A stretch of 38,261 bases of DNA from Massilia rubra. Its GTDB lineage: Bacteria; Pseudomonadota; Gammaproteobacteria; Burkholderiales; Burkholderiaceae_D. Within the stretch, counting starts at the first letter, position 1, and the number at the start of each line of letters is the position of its first letter. This document shows, piece after piece, positions 7,054 to 15,089 of this stretch. A program made the position numbers and the translations under genes. The notes beneath the pieces are model-generated. The model was not told the DNA's origin. It did no database searches and saw only the letters and a program-made list of their open reading frames with translations. Location: positions 1 to 38,261 of the forward strand of contig NZ_VUYU01000043.1 in assembly GCF_011682065.1 (NCBI RefSeq). The letters run 5' to 3'.

Positions 7054-7507
7054 CTCGTAGCCGGGCAGTCTATGCGCCAGTTTCGCCAAACTAGCGGCGG
7101 TCGCGCTTGGTCGGGCCGCCCTTGATGGTGCGACTCGGGTCTGTGTCGACGTCGCGCATCACGATGCTGCATTGGTTTTCCTAAAATAAATCTGACGTTT
7201 CTAACGCAGGATTGCGAAAGAGGAATTCTGCAACATCCGGTCCAAAAAAGTTTCTTGACGAACAATAGCCCGGCCGCTTCACTGGGCGCGATGAAGGCGG
7301 CGACATTGAAACAGGCTGGGTCGTTTTGCTCCGGACAGGGCAAAACCATGCAGGTGACGAAGGAGAGTGATACACCGCGTTCCTTCGGCCAGTTTCCGCA
7401 AACGACATTGCATTTCACCTGTGTCATGTGAGGTAATCTCGCGTATTTAAGCAGGGCGCCCGGCAATTAGCTTCGGGGCCGTCGACAGGCGTTAAAGTAG
7501 TAGCAAA
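7054..7507. other. Interval without a supported gene
   Basis: A minus-strand frame starting with MTQVKCNVVCGNWPKERG near 7427 looks protein-like for about 90 codons. A second frame ending SRTIKGGPTKRDRR at about 7091 could be its shifted C-terminus. There is no good ribosome-binding site and I recognise no family. It may be a decayed gene. Confidence 0.2.
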
Positions 7508-8263
7508 TTAATGCGTCGCGTTCGGAATGATGTGGGCGTTGCGCTGCAAGTGCGTCATCATCATCACGTTACTTAGCGAATCAAGGATAAGACCTTCGGC
7601 TTTTGCAGCATCTGCATCTCGACGATCGTCAATGATCAGCAAAATTTTCAGCCTCTCGTTACCGGTGACTGCGCGAATATCCAGTAATTTTTTCGCTGTG
7701 GCGCCCACCGTTGCCGGGTGAGTACCGATCGCAATGACCGGGTTCCCGTCAAATTGGAAATCCATCTTGTAGGCATGGCCTGAGATGCCAACATACTCCA
7801 GGCCATCATCTACGAGAGCTGGGGATTTCCATGCTCTCAAGCACATGGCAACCTCGTCGAGAAAAAGAGACGCGTCTGTGGCCACGCCGTCCTGATCCCT
7901 TTCCCAACTCGACAACGCAAGCATGCTTGAAATGTATTTGGAAAATGCTGACGGCGCGTCCTCATCCTTTGCCAAAATTTCCAATTCGCCCCTGTCGGTC
8001 AGCGATACACCGTACGGTTCGGCGAGATGTTTGATGAACCGGGTTTTCCTATGGTCATCCAATAACACCCCTCGTCCGAGCAAGTGCATGATGGCTCCAC
8101 CATCATCAAAAAAACGGATTCTTCCTGCAGTTTTCTCTACAAACACAGGGATATCATCCCCATCAGGAAATGCGAAAGGCGAGTCGATCATCGCGACGCT
8201 GCCGTCATCGTTGAGCGGATGACATGTGAAACCGGTCAAACGGGAAATAGAAGAGCAAATCAT
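7508..8263 (-). CDS. DUF1828/DUF1829 domain protein
   Basis: A 251-residue protein. The ATG at 8263 is chosen because GGGGGA precedes it; the open frame runs further up. The N-terminal ~100 residues (ICSSISRLTG, TPVFVEK-like strand, FFDDGGAIMHLLGRG) match the DUF1828 domain. The rest, with GNPVIAIGTHPATVG and ILLIIDDRRD, matches its usual partner DUF1829. These families are found on islands and phages and have no established function to my knowledge. An upstream 47-codon frame overlaps the start as TGATG, suggesting translational coupling. The protein has no signal peptide. Confidence 0.7.
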   Translation of the reverse strand: MICSSISRLTGFTCHPLNDDGSVAMIDSPFAFPDGDDIPVFVEKTAGRIRFFDDGGAIMHLLGRGVLLDDHRKTRFIKHLAEPYGVSLTDRGELEILAKDEDAPSAFSKYISSMLALSSWERDQDGVATDASLFLDEVAMCLRAWKSPALVDDGLEYVGISGHAYKMDFQFDGNPVIAIGTHPATVGATAKKLLDIRAVTGNERLKILLIIDDRRDADAAKAEGLILDSLSNVMMMTHLQRNAHIIPNATH

Positions 8264-8406
8264 CAATCCCCCGTCAGTTGAACCTGTTCTGGGTGAAGCG
8301 GCAGAGGCCGAAAGGTGATGTTGGTGCGCTCGCAATAGCGCGCCAACACGTCATCATAGCCCCAACTGGCCCAACTCGTATCGCCTCGCGTTCTTGATAC
8401 ACTCAT
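8263..8406 (-). CDS. 47-residue ORF coupled to the DUF1828 gene
   Basis: An ATG at 8406 opens a frame (SVSRTRGDTSWASWGYDDVL, then RYCERTNITFRPLPLHPEQ) whose TGA shares one base with the DUF1828 start. The composition is protein-like. It could be a small real gene or the 3' remainder of a larger gene cut off at the boundary with the HisRS-like gene at 8423. I recognise no family. Confidence 0.35.
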   Translation of the reverse strand: MSVSRTRGDTSWASWGYDDVLARYCERTNITFRPLPLHPEQVQLTGD

Positions 8407-8422
8407 CAAGAATGGTACAGCT

Positions 8423-9064
8423 TTACCGAGGACGATTACACAGCATCAGCCGATCAAAACCGATGGCAAACCCAATCCCCTGTCGATACGTGCCGCCGCC
8501 GACCACCTGTTTTTGCGCGCCCAGCGCCGGCACGGCGATTTCAAAGCCGTCGGTGGTGTAGTAATCGAGCCCACGCTTGACGGCGCGCGCGAGGACGTAT
8601 TCTTCGGTCTTGAGCCTGATCATCTTTTCAGCGAGCGCAATCAGTTCATCGCGCGTGTTATCGGAGTCCGGATTTAATACTTCCAGCCCGAACTGAAAGA
8701 ACTCGCGGTAGCGTCCTTCCTGGGGCCGTTCATAGCGCCAGCAGCGTTCGAAATACCACAGCTTCACATTCTTTTGGCGCGGATAGTATTTGTCCGCGAT
8801 CAGCTGGACTGTCGCCGTTGCCTCCGGCCGCAGGCACAGCGAGCGGTCTTTCTTGTCCGGGAAGACGTACATCTGCGACAGAATTTCAGGCCCCGCCTTG
8901 TCGACGTAGACGCTGGACGGTTCCACCGAGGGCAACACGATTTCTGCAAAACCCGCCGCTTCGGCGATGTCGATCAGTTGATTGAGCAATACGCGGCGGT
9001 CCTTTGCTTCTTCGCCGGCGATAATGCGCACGCCCCTGGCCTGCGCTTCAATTTTCAATTCCAT
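8423..9064 (-). CDS. Compact histidyl-tRNA synthetase-like catalytic domain
   Basis: A 213-residue class II synthetase-fold protein, about half the length of HisRS. It keeps VLPSVEP (motif 1 region, 43-49), LRPEATA (79-85, HisRS LRPEGTA), motif 2 RYERPQEGRYREFFQFGLEV (110-129), the histidine-A motif RGLDYYTTDGFEI with catalytic-type R164 (164-176) and motif 3 GIGFAIGFDRLML (196-208). The HisRS insertion domain is missing between motif 2 and histidine-A, and the C-terminal anticodon-binding domain is missing after motif 3. So it can probably activate histidine or a relative but not bind tRNA in the usual way. HisZ is longer and lacks the catalytic residues, which makes it less likely. The gene follows a histidine attenuator (9132-9259), which ties its expression to charged tRNA-His. 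Confidence 0.8.
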   Translation of the reverse strand: MELKIEAQARGVRIIAGEEAKDRRVLLNQLIDIAEAAGFAEIVLPSVEPSSVYVDKAGPEILSQMYVFPDKKDRSLCLRPEATATVQLIADKYYPRQKNVKLWYFERCWRYERPQEGRYREFFQFGLEVLNPDSDNTRDELIALAEKMIRLKTEEYVLARAVKRGLDYYTTDGFEIAVPALGAQKQVVGGGTYRQGIGFAIGFDRLMLCNRPR

Positions 9065-9131
9065 GATGATTCCCTATACCTTCAGCAGTGCAGTGCATTA
9101 CGCTCGTCGCAATCCACTACCGCAAAACAAA

Positions 9132-9162
9132 AAAGCCCTCGCAGCGGTGCTGGGAGGGCTTT
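9132..9162 (-). terminator. Attenuator terminator of the HisRS-like gene
   Basis: On the minus strand AAAGCCCTC pairs with GAGGGCTTT (9 bp; plus 9154-9162 and 9132-9140). An inner CAGC/GCTG stem follows past a C-C mismatch, and a T-rich tract (TTTTTT, then TTTT) follows the hairpin. It lies between the leader peptide stop and the gene start, 68 nt before the ATG at 9064. Confidence 0.85.
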
Positions 9163-9206
9163 CTCTGTGATAGGGCTTTCAATCACCTAGCAATAGCTCT
9201 CCCAGC
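9149..9206 (-). promoter_or_regulatory. Antiterminator stem of the histidine attenuator
   Basis: GCTGGGAG (plus 9199-9206, codons 18-21 of the leader) is perfectly complementary to CTCCCAGC (plus 9149-9156), which is part of the terminator's 5' arm. The two hairpins exclude each other. A ribosome stalled at the His codons 10-12 leaves the first strand free and lets the antiterminator form. A ribosome that reads on covers it and lets the terminator form. Confidence 0.75.
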
Positions 9207-9259
9207 CGCGGATGCGACGAAGCGTGGTGGTGAGCGGAATGCGTGAGGAATGGGTTCAT
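9179..9259 (-). CDS. Histidine-rich leader peptide
   Basis: A 26-codon frame with five His codons in ten positions (THSAHHHASSH, codons 6-16: CAT, then CAC CAC CAC, then CAT), ending at TGA 17 nt before the terminator. This is the hallmark of a his-operon type leader whose ribosome stalls when charged tRNA-His is scarce. There is no ribosome-binding site. The -10 box of a consensus promoter lies so close that transcripts should begin at or one base before the ATG, so the peptide is probably translated from a leaderless mRNA. An in-frame ATG four codons upstream falls in the -10 box and would not be transcribed. Confidence 0.75.
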   Translation of the reverse strand: MNPFLTHSAHHHASSHPRLGELLLGD

Positions 9260-9266
9260 GAAAACG

Positions 9267-9295
9267 ATCATAAGGCGCAGTTGGCGGCATGTCAA
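9267..9295 (-). promoter_or_regulatory. Sigma-70 promoter of the attenuated HisRS-like unit
   Basis: On the minus strand TTGACA (plus 9290-9295), a 17-bp spacer and TATGAT (plus 9267-9272) make a near-consensus promoter. The expected start is 9259-9260, the A of the leader-peptide ATG or the base before it. Confidence 0.8.
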
Positions 9296-9368
9296 CAGCT
9301 TGTTCGGCCGGACTCCTCGCCGACTCATCGGAGAGATGAGTTTTTATCACGAAAATCCCGTGCGCGCA

Positions 9369-9374
9369 TATAAT
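9369..9374 (+). promoter_or_regulatory. Consensus -10 box before the lipoprotein gene
   Basis: TATAAT lies 41 bp before the ATG at 9415, with AGAGAAAA upstream of the start. No good -35 box is seen, though TTATCA lies 19 bp upstream. Confidence 0.45.
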
Positions 9375-9414
9375 CCCCTGGTCCAGAATCAGCTCCCGAT
9401 AATGAAAGAGAAAA

Positions 9415-10200
9415 ATGAAAAAAGCAGTGGCAATCTTGATGATGGCGGCGATGTTTGCAGGTTGCGCCGCTTCCAGTTTCAGGACCGCGCGCGAGAACGC
9501 AAATCAGGTCAAAAATGGCATGACCGTACAGGAAGCGGAAACGATCCTCGGCATGCCCGCCACCGATAAAGGCGTCAATAAGGTGAAATGGCACCGGGGG
9601 AATGCCAAGCGCTACGACGCTACGCCTACCGGTTCGGTCGAGTACAACCTGGAAAACGGAATCATCGTCGGCGTTCCCGACGGCGGCATATTCGGCCCGG
9701 TGGCGCGCCAGGCTTATGTCCAGAAGCTGGCTGCAGAGGAAGCGGCCCGCCGTGCGGAAAGGCAAGCCAATGCGGCGGAAAGAGCGGCGAAGGCGGCTGC
9801 GTCCGCCAAGGCGGAAGCGGTGCGGCAGGAGCGGGAAGAGGCGCAAGCGAAGGAAGAGACGGTCGCGCTCCTGGCCGCCCGCGAACAGGCCAATATCATC
9901 TGTCGCGACAAAACAAGCTGCGCGAAAATGTTCTCGCTGGCGCAGATCTTTGTTACCCAGAATGCCAATCAGAAGATTCAGGTGGCGACAGATACCGTCA
10001 TCCAGACCTACAATCCCACCGAAAAAGGCAATATCGCGGCATCGATTATCAAGATGCCCGGCAGTGGGTCGAATGAGAAAATCACCCTCACCTTGAGCTG
10101 TAAAAGTGAAGGCGAGGCAGTTGCGAAAATATGCAGGACGGAGCAGACACGCATCTATAAGGAATTCCGGCCTTTTATCGAGAAAAATCTGGTCAGATGA
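9415..10200 (+). CDS. BamE/SmpA-like outer-membrane lipoprotein with coiled coil
   Basis: A 261-residue lipoprotein. The signal peptide ends at the lipobox FAGC with C17 as the lipidated Cys; the next residues (AAS) do not favour inner-membrane retention. Residues 27-60 (NQVKNGMTVQEAETILGMPA) are the BamE/OmlA-like fold found in envelope lipoproteins. Residues ~100-160 are an Ala/Glu/Arg-rich coiled coil. The C-terminal ~95 residues carry four Cys (ICRDKTSC, CKSEGEAVAKIC) that could form disulfides. BamE itself is about half this length and has no coiled coil, so this is a relative of unknown role. It is divergent from the HisRS-like unit. Confidence 0.75.
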   Translation: MKKAVAILMMAAMFAGCAASSFRTARENANQVKNGMTVQEAETILGMPATDKGVNKVKWHRGNAKRYDATPTGSVEYNLENGIIVGVPDGGIFGPVARQAYVQKLAAEEAARRAERQANAAERAAKAAASAKAEAVRQEREEAQAKEETVALLAAREQANIICRDKTSCAKMFSLAQIFVTQNANQKIQVATDTVIQTYNPTEKGNIAASIIKMPGSGSNEKITLTLSCKSEGEAVAKICRTEQTRIYKEFRPFIEKNLVR

Positions 10201-10297
10201 GCCCCTGGCGGCGCCGTGACGCCGGCTTGAAAACGCCCGGCCACTGCATGACAGCAGGTCCGAATGCCGTACCGTTTCTTTGCTGCAGGAGAACTAT

Positions 10298-11074
10298 ATG
10301 TTAGGAACCATTGTCGGGGACATTTACGGCTCCGTCTACGAAAAATCATGCACGCCGACGCGCACCTTGCCCGCGCTGACAGCGGCGCACCGCTTCACCG
10401 ACGACACCATTATCACCCTGGCGGTCGCCGAGCATTTGCTGGAGGGAACCCCACTGAAGGAGGCCTTCCGACACTGGGTGGCCCATTATCCTAACGCCGG
10501 CTACGGCAAGCTGTTCGCCGCGTGGGCGCTGGGTGCGTCCTCCGAGGAACTGGTGAGCTGGGGTAATGGCGCCTTGATGCGCTTGGGGCCGGTTGCGGCG
10601 CTGGCGCCGGACCTGGCGCACGCGCGCCGCATGGCCGCTGACATCACGCGTTCGACCCACGGCCATCCGAGCGCAATGCAGGCGGCCGATGCCTACGTGC
10701 AATTGCACTGGGCGGCGCTGCACGGTGCCAGCAAGGACGAGCTGCTGGCATCGTGGCAAGCGGGCGGCGGCAGTGTGCACGGGGTCGAGGCGCACCACGC
10801 ATCCGGTTCGCCGATGCGGGTGCGTGCCGACGATACCCTGGAGGATGTGATGAGCTGCCTGGCGGAAAGCGGCGACATCGATTCCTTGCTGGCCGCGTGC
10901 CTGTATCACGGCGGCGACAGCGACACCATCGCCGCGACCGCCTGCGTGCTCGGTGAGGCGCTGTGGGGTGTGCCGCCGGTGCGGGTGGCTGCGATCTCGC
11001 CGTTCCTCGACGAGCGCGTTGCGGCGGCGCTCGCGCAACTGAGCGACGCCATCGGCAAGCTCAAGCGCTCGTAA
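10298..11074 (+). CDS. ADP-ribosylglycohydrolase family protein
   Basis: A 258-residue protein of the DraG/ARH family, which removes ADP-ribose from proteins, nucleic acids or small molecules with two Mg ions. The metal ligands are visible: FTDDT (residues 33-37) and GGDSDT (205-210). GNGALMR (90-96) and the His-containing STHGHP (119-124) also match the family. The length is close to the usual ~260-300. ATG 10298 is chosen because GCAGGAG precedes it. No partner ADP-ribosyltransferase is next to it, but an NAD-dependent Sir2 enzyme lies 3 kb away. The substrate cannot be told from sequence. Confidence 0.88.
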   Translation: MLGTIVGDIYGSVYEKSCTPTRTLPALTAAHRFTDDTIITLAVAEHLLEGTPLKEAFRHWVAHYPNAGYGKLFAAWALGASSEELVSWGNGALMRLGPVAALAPDLAHARRMAADITRSTHGHPSAMQAADAYVQLHWAALHGASKDELLASWQAGGGSVHGVEAHHASGSPMRVRADDTLEDVMSCLAESGDIDSLLAACLYHGGDSDTIAATACVLGEALWGVPPVRVAAISPFLDERVAAALAQLSDAIGKLKRS

Positions 11075-11116
11075 GACAGGGGAAACGCCCCACAACGGGG
11101 CAGGCGCGTCCGGTAC

Positions 11117-11137
11117 CGCGCCACACACGGTGGCGCG
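11117..11137. terminator. Hairpin after the ADP-ribosylglycohydrolase gene
   Basis: CGCGCCAC pairs with GTGGCGCG around a 5-nt loop, 43 bp past the stop. A smaller GCCCC/GGGGC hairpin lies before it. There is no U-tract. Confidence 0.35.
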
Positions 11138-11223
11138 CCCGGTTCGGTTCAATGATGCTGGCACTGGATCAGGCTCGTCGTCGTTACCCTTCCCAATCCA
11201 TGCTTGATGCAATGCCTTTGATT

Positions 11224-11249
11224 GTCCCGCGCGCCAATACGCGCGGGAC
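11224..11249 (-). terminator. Hairpin after the 875-residue secreted protein gene
   Basis: A perfect 10-bp stem, GTCCCGCGCG/CGCGCGGGAC, with a 6-nt loop lies 9 nt past the stop on the minus strand. U-residues are few, so termination may be partial. Confidence 0.5.
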
Positions 11250-11257
11250 AAGGGGCA

Positions 11258-13885
11258 TTATTGAAGTGCCGGGTTGAACTTCATGACTTTCGCACCGTTG
11301 ATAAAGTAGATATCGCCATTGGCATCGACTCTCAGCATCCCCGATTCGCCCTTGCGGACCAGTTCGATACTCTCGGGCTTGCCGATGTTCACGCGATACA
11401 CGTTCGTCCCGAAGGTATCGTTGGCGGAAAAATACACATACCCGTTTGATTCGACCATGCTGCCCGCATTCCATGCAACTGGCCAGGCGGCGTAGGAGAA
11501 ATGTGGGTCAATGCGCAGCTTGTTCACGACTGTTTGTGTGTCATGGTCGTAAATGACGATGGTGTCTTCAGCTAACACCCAGATGTGCCGGTTTACCGTC
11601 AACAGCGCTGTAATTGCCTTTTTCGTCCAATTTTCTTCGTTAACAATATCCCCGGTAAAATCTACTTTCGTTACCGCAAAAGTTTCGAAGGGATCAAACG
11701 TGAACAGCTTGGCAAAGCCCGGGCTCGGCGTCTCGTCTTTCTCGCGCCAGACGGACGTTCCGCCGTACACGACATTGTCGATCCTGGTGAGCGCCAAAAT
11801 GGTTTGCCCGGTAAACGGCTCCTTCACGACTTTCCAAGGGTCGCGCTCGCCAACCGAGTACACCGCGAGGGCACCTTGTTCGAGCTTCTTCGGGACGGTT
11901 GCAATCACTAGCCGGTCCAGTTCGCTCGTACTCTTTGCTGGCAGGGAAAGCATGGCAAACGGACGGTTTTGGCCGTATTTTGTGCCGAGCGTGTCGTCGT
12001 TTTTCATCACGACCTTCCCCAGTCCATCTGGCGTCAGTTCATAGGATTTAAGTACTGCGTCTTGGTACCCGCCGATATACAGATGGTTGCCGAGTATCGC
12101 CATTCCTTCAGCCTGAAGGGGTTCTTTTACCAGCACTGGCGGATTGCCTTTCCCGTCACTGATGCCAAGGTCGCCATTGACATAGCCCGACGAGTACGTC
12201 GTTCCATTACGCACCACGAACGTGCGGATCTCCGACGCTGTCGTCGGTGCCTCGAACTCAATCGGGTCTAAAGTTTTTTTACTAATGGAATTGTGGAGAT
12301 CCGCCAGATTGAACCGTTCGATCTTGCCCTTTCCTCCCGCGGTTTCACGCAGAACCGAAAACAGCTGGGTCGGCGCTAAAGCTGGCGTAGACGCGAAGGC
12401 GGCCGCTGGCCCCATCTGAATGAGCAGATCGGTCTCGATGCCCTTATCGAAGCAGTAAGAGGAGAGGTGGGTTCCCTTCTTGAGGCCGGTGTCACCGAGA
12501 TTCTTTGTGTAAAACACGGCATGTTTACAAATCGCGCTTTTATCATCCGTGGAAAGGGGACTCATGCCGATCGAATTGATGCCCGCCACCGTACTATTGC
12601 CGATTTTGCGGCCATCACGGTCCAGTACCACTGTCTGGTTGAAGTCCGTGCCGGTGAGGCGAACAAACAAGCGGTCCTTGACGAAGTCCGTATAGTAGGC
12701 ATATTCATGATTCGCATCGACACTATCGAGCAGGTTGTTGGTCGTGCGGGTCCCATCCAACGTACTTTTATGCAATCTGGAGTTGACGCCCATGCCCCAA
12801 TATACCGCGCCAGGGGTCGTGTTCGCGCCGGGATCGATGGCGAGCGAGCGTACCTGATAGCCGACCTGTGTAGCGGCATTCGCAGTGGGCAAGGGGAGCA
12901 TGGTTAACTTTTCTGGATTCGAACAATATTTGAATCCGCCGGTGGTCGTCCCATCTGGCTCAAGACCTCCATAGATGCAATTGTCGGCCCCGGCTTTGAG
13001 GGACCAGATTGTCCGCGATCCGCTCTTTTCTTTTTTGAATTCCATTAACTCTACCGGATCAGCGTTCTTGGCGGAGTCATATTCATATTTGTAGAGCTTG
13101 CCGGATGCCGTACCAAAGTAGGCGGCGCCATCGCCGCCGACGATGAGGCTCCAGATGTCCACGTTGTGATCCCACGTCGTTTTTGTTACTATTTCTGCCT
13201 TGCCATTCTCGACGCTGTAGTGGAAGAATTTTGCCGGATTGCCATTGGCAGCGACGTAAAGTGCATTTTTCTTGCTATCAAATGCTGCTGCGGAGACCCG
13301 GGCGAGAGACACCTGCGGACCCCTGTCCTCGAAAACAATTTTGCTCAAGACCACATTATCGACATGCGCGGTCACCTTACCGGTCGATTTACCGCGAACC
13401 ACAACCATGGTTGCCACGGTGCCGGCTGGCGCGATCGCCGATACCTTGACGTTACCCCATGTGTCGGCAGGACCCGTCGCGTTGGACCACGTCGTTGTAC
13501 CGATGGGCACGTTGCCGTCGCCGTAAAAAACGATTCCTAGCGACACATTATCCGGCTCTGTCACAGACGAACGCTTCACCATCGCCGACGCGGTAACGAA
13601 CTCGCCTGGCGAGACATTTTTTTTCCCCTCGCTGCTAGCCGTCACCGTCGCATTGTCGATCTTGAGTTCAAGACATTTGGTTGCGCCACAGGCGGTTGGG
13701 CCGCTGGACCCGGATGTCCCCTTTCCGACTATGACCCAGGGCTTGGTCTCGACATCGAAGGTGCCGTTGCTCAAGCCGAGGTTGCTGGCGGCATACGCGA
13801 GCGGCATGCCGAGAAGGAAGGTGAGTGGAGCGAACGCGACGGCGCGAAGCTTGGGTAGACGGGATGCAATGGATTGGCGCTTCAT
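11258..13885 (-). CDS. Large secreted protein: carbohydrate-binding-like module plus beta-propeller
   Basis: A protein of 875 residues from the ATG at 13885, which begins a classical signal peptide (basic MKRQS..RLPKLR, a hydrophobic core, and a likely cut after AYA). Residues ~35-175 look like a beta-sandwich of the carbohydrate-binding type (LSNGTFDVETKPW, then AHVDNVVLSKI). The remaining ~700 residues hold repeated strands with tracts such as AYFGTASGKLYKYEYD, AVYWGMGVNSRLHKST and IYFINGAKVMKF, the pattern of one or two beta-propellers. It could bind or cleave a polysaccharide outside the cell; no catalytic motif is evident. It is monocistronic and ends in a hairpin. A weak AAAG precedes the start. 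Confidence 0.7.
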   Translation of the reverse strand: MKRQSIASRLPKLRAVAFAPLTFLLGMPLAYAASNLGLSNGTFDVETKPWVIVGKGTSGSSGPTACGATKCLELKIDNATVTASSEGKKNVSPGEFVTASAMVKRSSVTEPDNVSLGIVFYGDGNVPIGTTTWSNATGPADTWGNVKVSAIAPAGTVATMVVVRGKSTGKVTAHVDNVVLSKIVFEDRGPQVSLARVSAAAFDSKKNALYVAANGNPAKFFHYSVENGKAEIVTKTTWDHNVDIWSLIVGGDGAAYFGTASGKLYKYEYDSAKNADPVELMEFKKEKSGSRTIWSLKAGADNCIYGGLEPDGTTTGGFKYCSNPEKLTMLPLPTANAATQVGYQVRSLAIDPGANTTPGAVYWGMGVNSRLHKSTLDGTRTTNNLLDSVDANHEYAYYTDFVKDRLFVRLTGTDFNQTVVLDRDGRKIGNSTVAGINSIGMSPLSTDDKSAICKHAVFYTKNLGDTGLKKGTHLSSYCFDKGIETDLLIQMGPAAAFASTPALAPTQLFSVLRETAGGKGKIERFNLADLHNSISKKTLDPIEFEAPTTASEIRTFVVRNGTTYSSGYVNGDLGISDGKGNPPVLVKEPLQAEGMAILGNHLYIGGYQDAVLKSYELTPDGLGKVVMKNDDTLGTKYGQNRPFAMLSLPAKSTSELDRLVIATVPKKLEQGALAVYSVGERDPWKVVKEPFTGQTILALTRIDNVVYGGTSVWREKDETPSPGFAKLFTFDPFETFAVTKVDFTGDIVNEENWTKKAITALLTVNRHIWVLAEDTIVIYDHDTQTVVNKLRIDPHFSYAAWPVAWNAGSMVESNGYVYFSANDTFGTNVYRVNIGKPESIELVRKGESGMLRVDANGDIYFINGAKVMKFNPALQ

Positions 13886-14020
13886 GGGGCTTTCTTGGCA
13901 GGTGAGGAGCGGCAGGTCGCGTCCGCGATATGCGCGCTGGTGGCTGAGGTTGCAATTTTGGCACAATTGAATGATCAGCTCGCCTTACATGTCGAAAACG
14001 TGATTTAAATGCAACTCGGG

Positions 14021-14254
14021 TTAGCGCACACCCTTGACAAGCGCTTCAGTTTCTTGATTTTTGAGCAAGCCGACGATAGCGGCCAGCATGTGCGGGCGGC
14101 CCTTGTCCATGCGAGCGCTCAGGGGACGCGACCGGGCGTGCCGATCGCCGATCCGCAGACAATGCGCCGGCACCCGCAGCGTCGCGCAAGCGGGCATGGT
14201 CGATGGAGTGGTGCACGACGCGCGCCTTGCCGGCCGCATCGGATTGGCATCGCC
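14021..14254 (-). pseudogene. Possible gene remnant downstream of the Sir2 gene
   Basis: Two overlapping minus-strand frames look protein-like: GKARVVHHSIDHARLRDAAG around 14170-14235 and DKGRPHMLAAIVGLLKNQET, ending at 14021. Together they suggest a frameshifted small gene. Neither has a ribosome-binding site and I recognise no family, so this is weak. Confidence 0.2.
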
Positions 14255-14255
14255 G

Positions 14256-15089
14256 TTACAGCGCGTCCATCGCTGCGGCAATACGTGAAATGCCGTCCAG
14301 CGCCCCGAGCGCAATCCCTATATCGCGCGGCAAGCCAACCGTTGACTCGCTCGGATTGACGCGGATCAGCGGCCGGTCCTGGGTTTCGCCGAATACCCGC
14401 ACCGAAGGTATCCAGGTGCCGGCGCCCAGTTCGATGATGACGGCGCGCTGCTGGCGCGCCAGCCAGGTGTCGAGGCGATGCTCTTGCTTGTCGGCATAGT
14501 TTGAATCCCACAGCCGGTCGCCGAACATCAGGATGTTGGGCCGGGCGATGTCGCCGCAGTTGGGGCAGCGCGGCAGCGCGCAGGTCAGCAGGCACTGTTG
14601 CTCATCGATCAGCGGCACGAATGCTTGCGCGGACCAGGTCGGATGGCCGCAGTCGCCCAGGCATTGCAGTTTCTCGATGCTGCCATGACACTCCACCACG
14701 CGCTCATCGGGCATGCCGCTGCGCTGGAATTGACCATCGACATTGCTGGTGAAGACGAAAGCGCCGTTCGGCAGGCGCGCCGCGATGGCGTTGAGCAGGC
14801 CGAATCCCGCGTGCGGCACCGTGCGCCGGTACAGTTGCAGCCGGTGCCCGTAAAAGCCCCAGGCCAACTCGGGGCGTTCGCGAAAGGCGCGCGGGTTGGC
14901 GATCTCGGTAAAGCGCAGGCCGTGGTTGCCCAGGGCCGGGTAAGCGTTCCAGAAACCTTTGTCGCCGCGAAAATCAGGCAGGCCGGAATCGATGCCCATG
15001 CCGGCGCCGGCCGTGATCACCATGCCGTCGCACTGGTCGATGAGGGCGGCCGCGTCTGCGCAAGCCTGGTCGAGAGAGGGAGTCGTCAT
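14256..15089 (-). CDS. Sir2-family NAD-dependent protein deacylase
   Basis: A 277-residue sirtuin. Family motifs are present: GAGMGIDSGLPDFRG (28-42) for NAD binding, TSNVDGQF (114-121) and the catalytic His in CHG (H135). Zinc ligands C143, C147, C175 and C178 lie in the small domain, and RPNILMFGD (183-191) matches the conserved RPNVVLFGE stretch. It removes acyl groups from lysines at the cost of NAD and acts in the cytoplasm. TSNVD instead of TQNID suggests a subgroup distinct from CobB. The gene looks monocistronic. No acetyltransferase or macrodomain partner is adjacent. Confidence 0.9.
   Translation of the reverse strand: MTTPSLDQACADAAALIDQCDGMVITAGAGMGIDSGLPDFRGDKGFWNAYPALGNHGLRFTEIANPRAFRERPELAWGFYGHRLQLYRRTVPHAGFGLLNAIAARLPNGAFVFTSNVDGQFQRSGMPDERVVECHGSIEKLQCLGDCGHPTWSAQAFVPLIDEQQCLLTCALPRCPNCGDIARPNILMFGDRLWDSNYADKQEHRLDTWLARQQRAVIIELGAGTWIPSVRVFGETQDRPLIRVNPSESTVGLPRDIGIALGALDGISRIAAAMDAL

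Noticed and set aside
6921-7466. 181-codon minus-strand frame over the end of the PEP-CTERM gene
   Set aside because: It overlaps a well-supported gene for its last ~130 bp, has no ribosome-binding site and no recognised family. Only its first ~90 codons look protein-like.
8423-9064. HisZ, regulatory subunit of ATP phosphoribosyltransferase
   Set aside because: HisZ is much longer and lacks the catalytic histidine-A motif, which is intact here; no hisG is adjacent.
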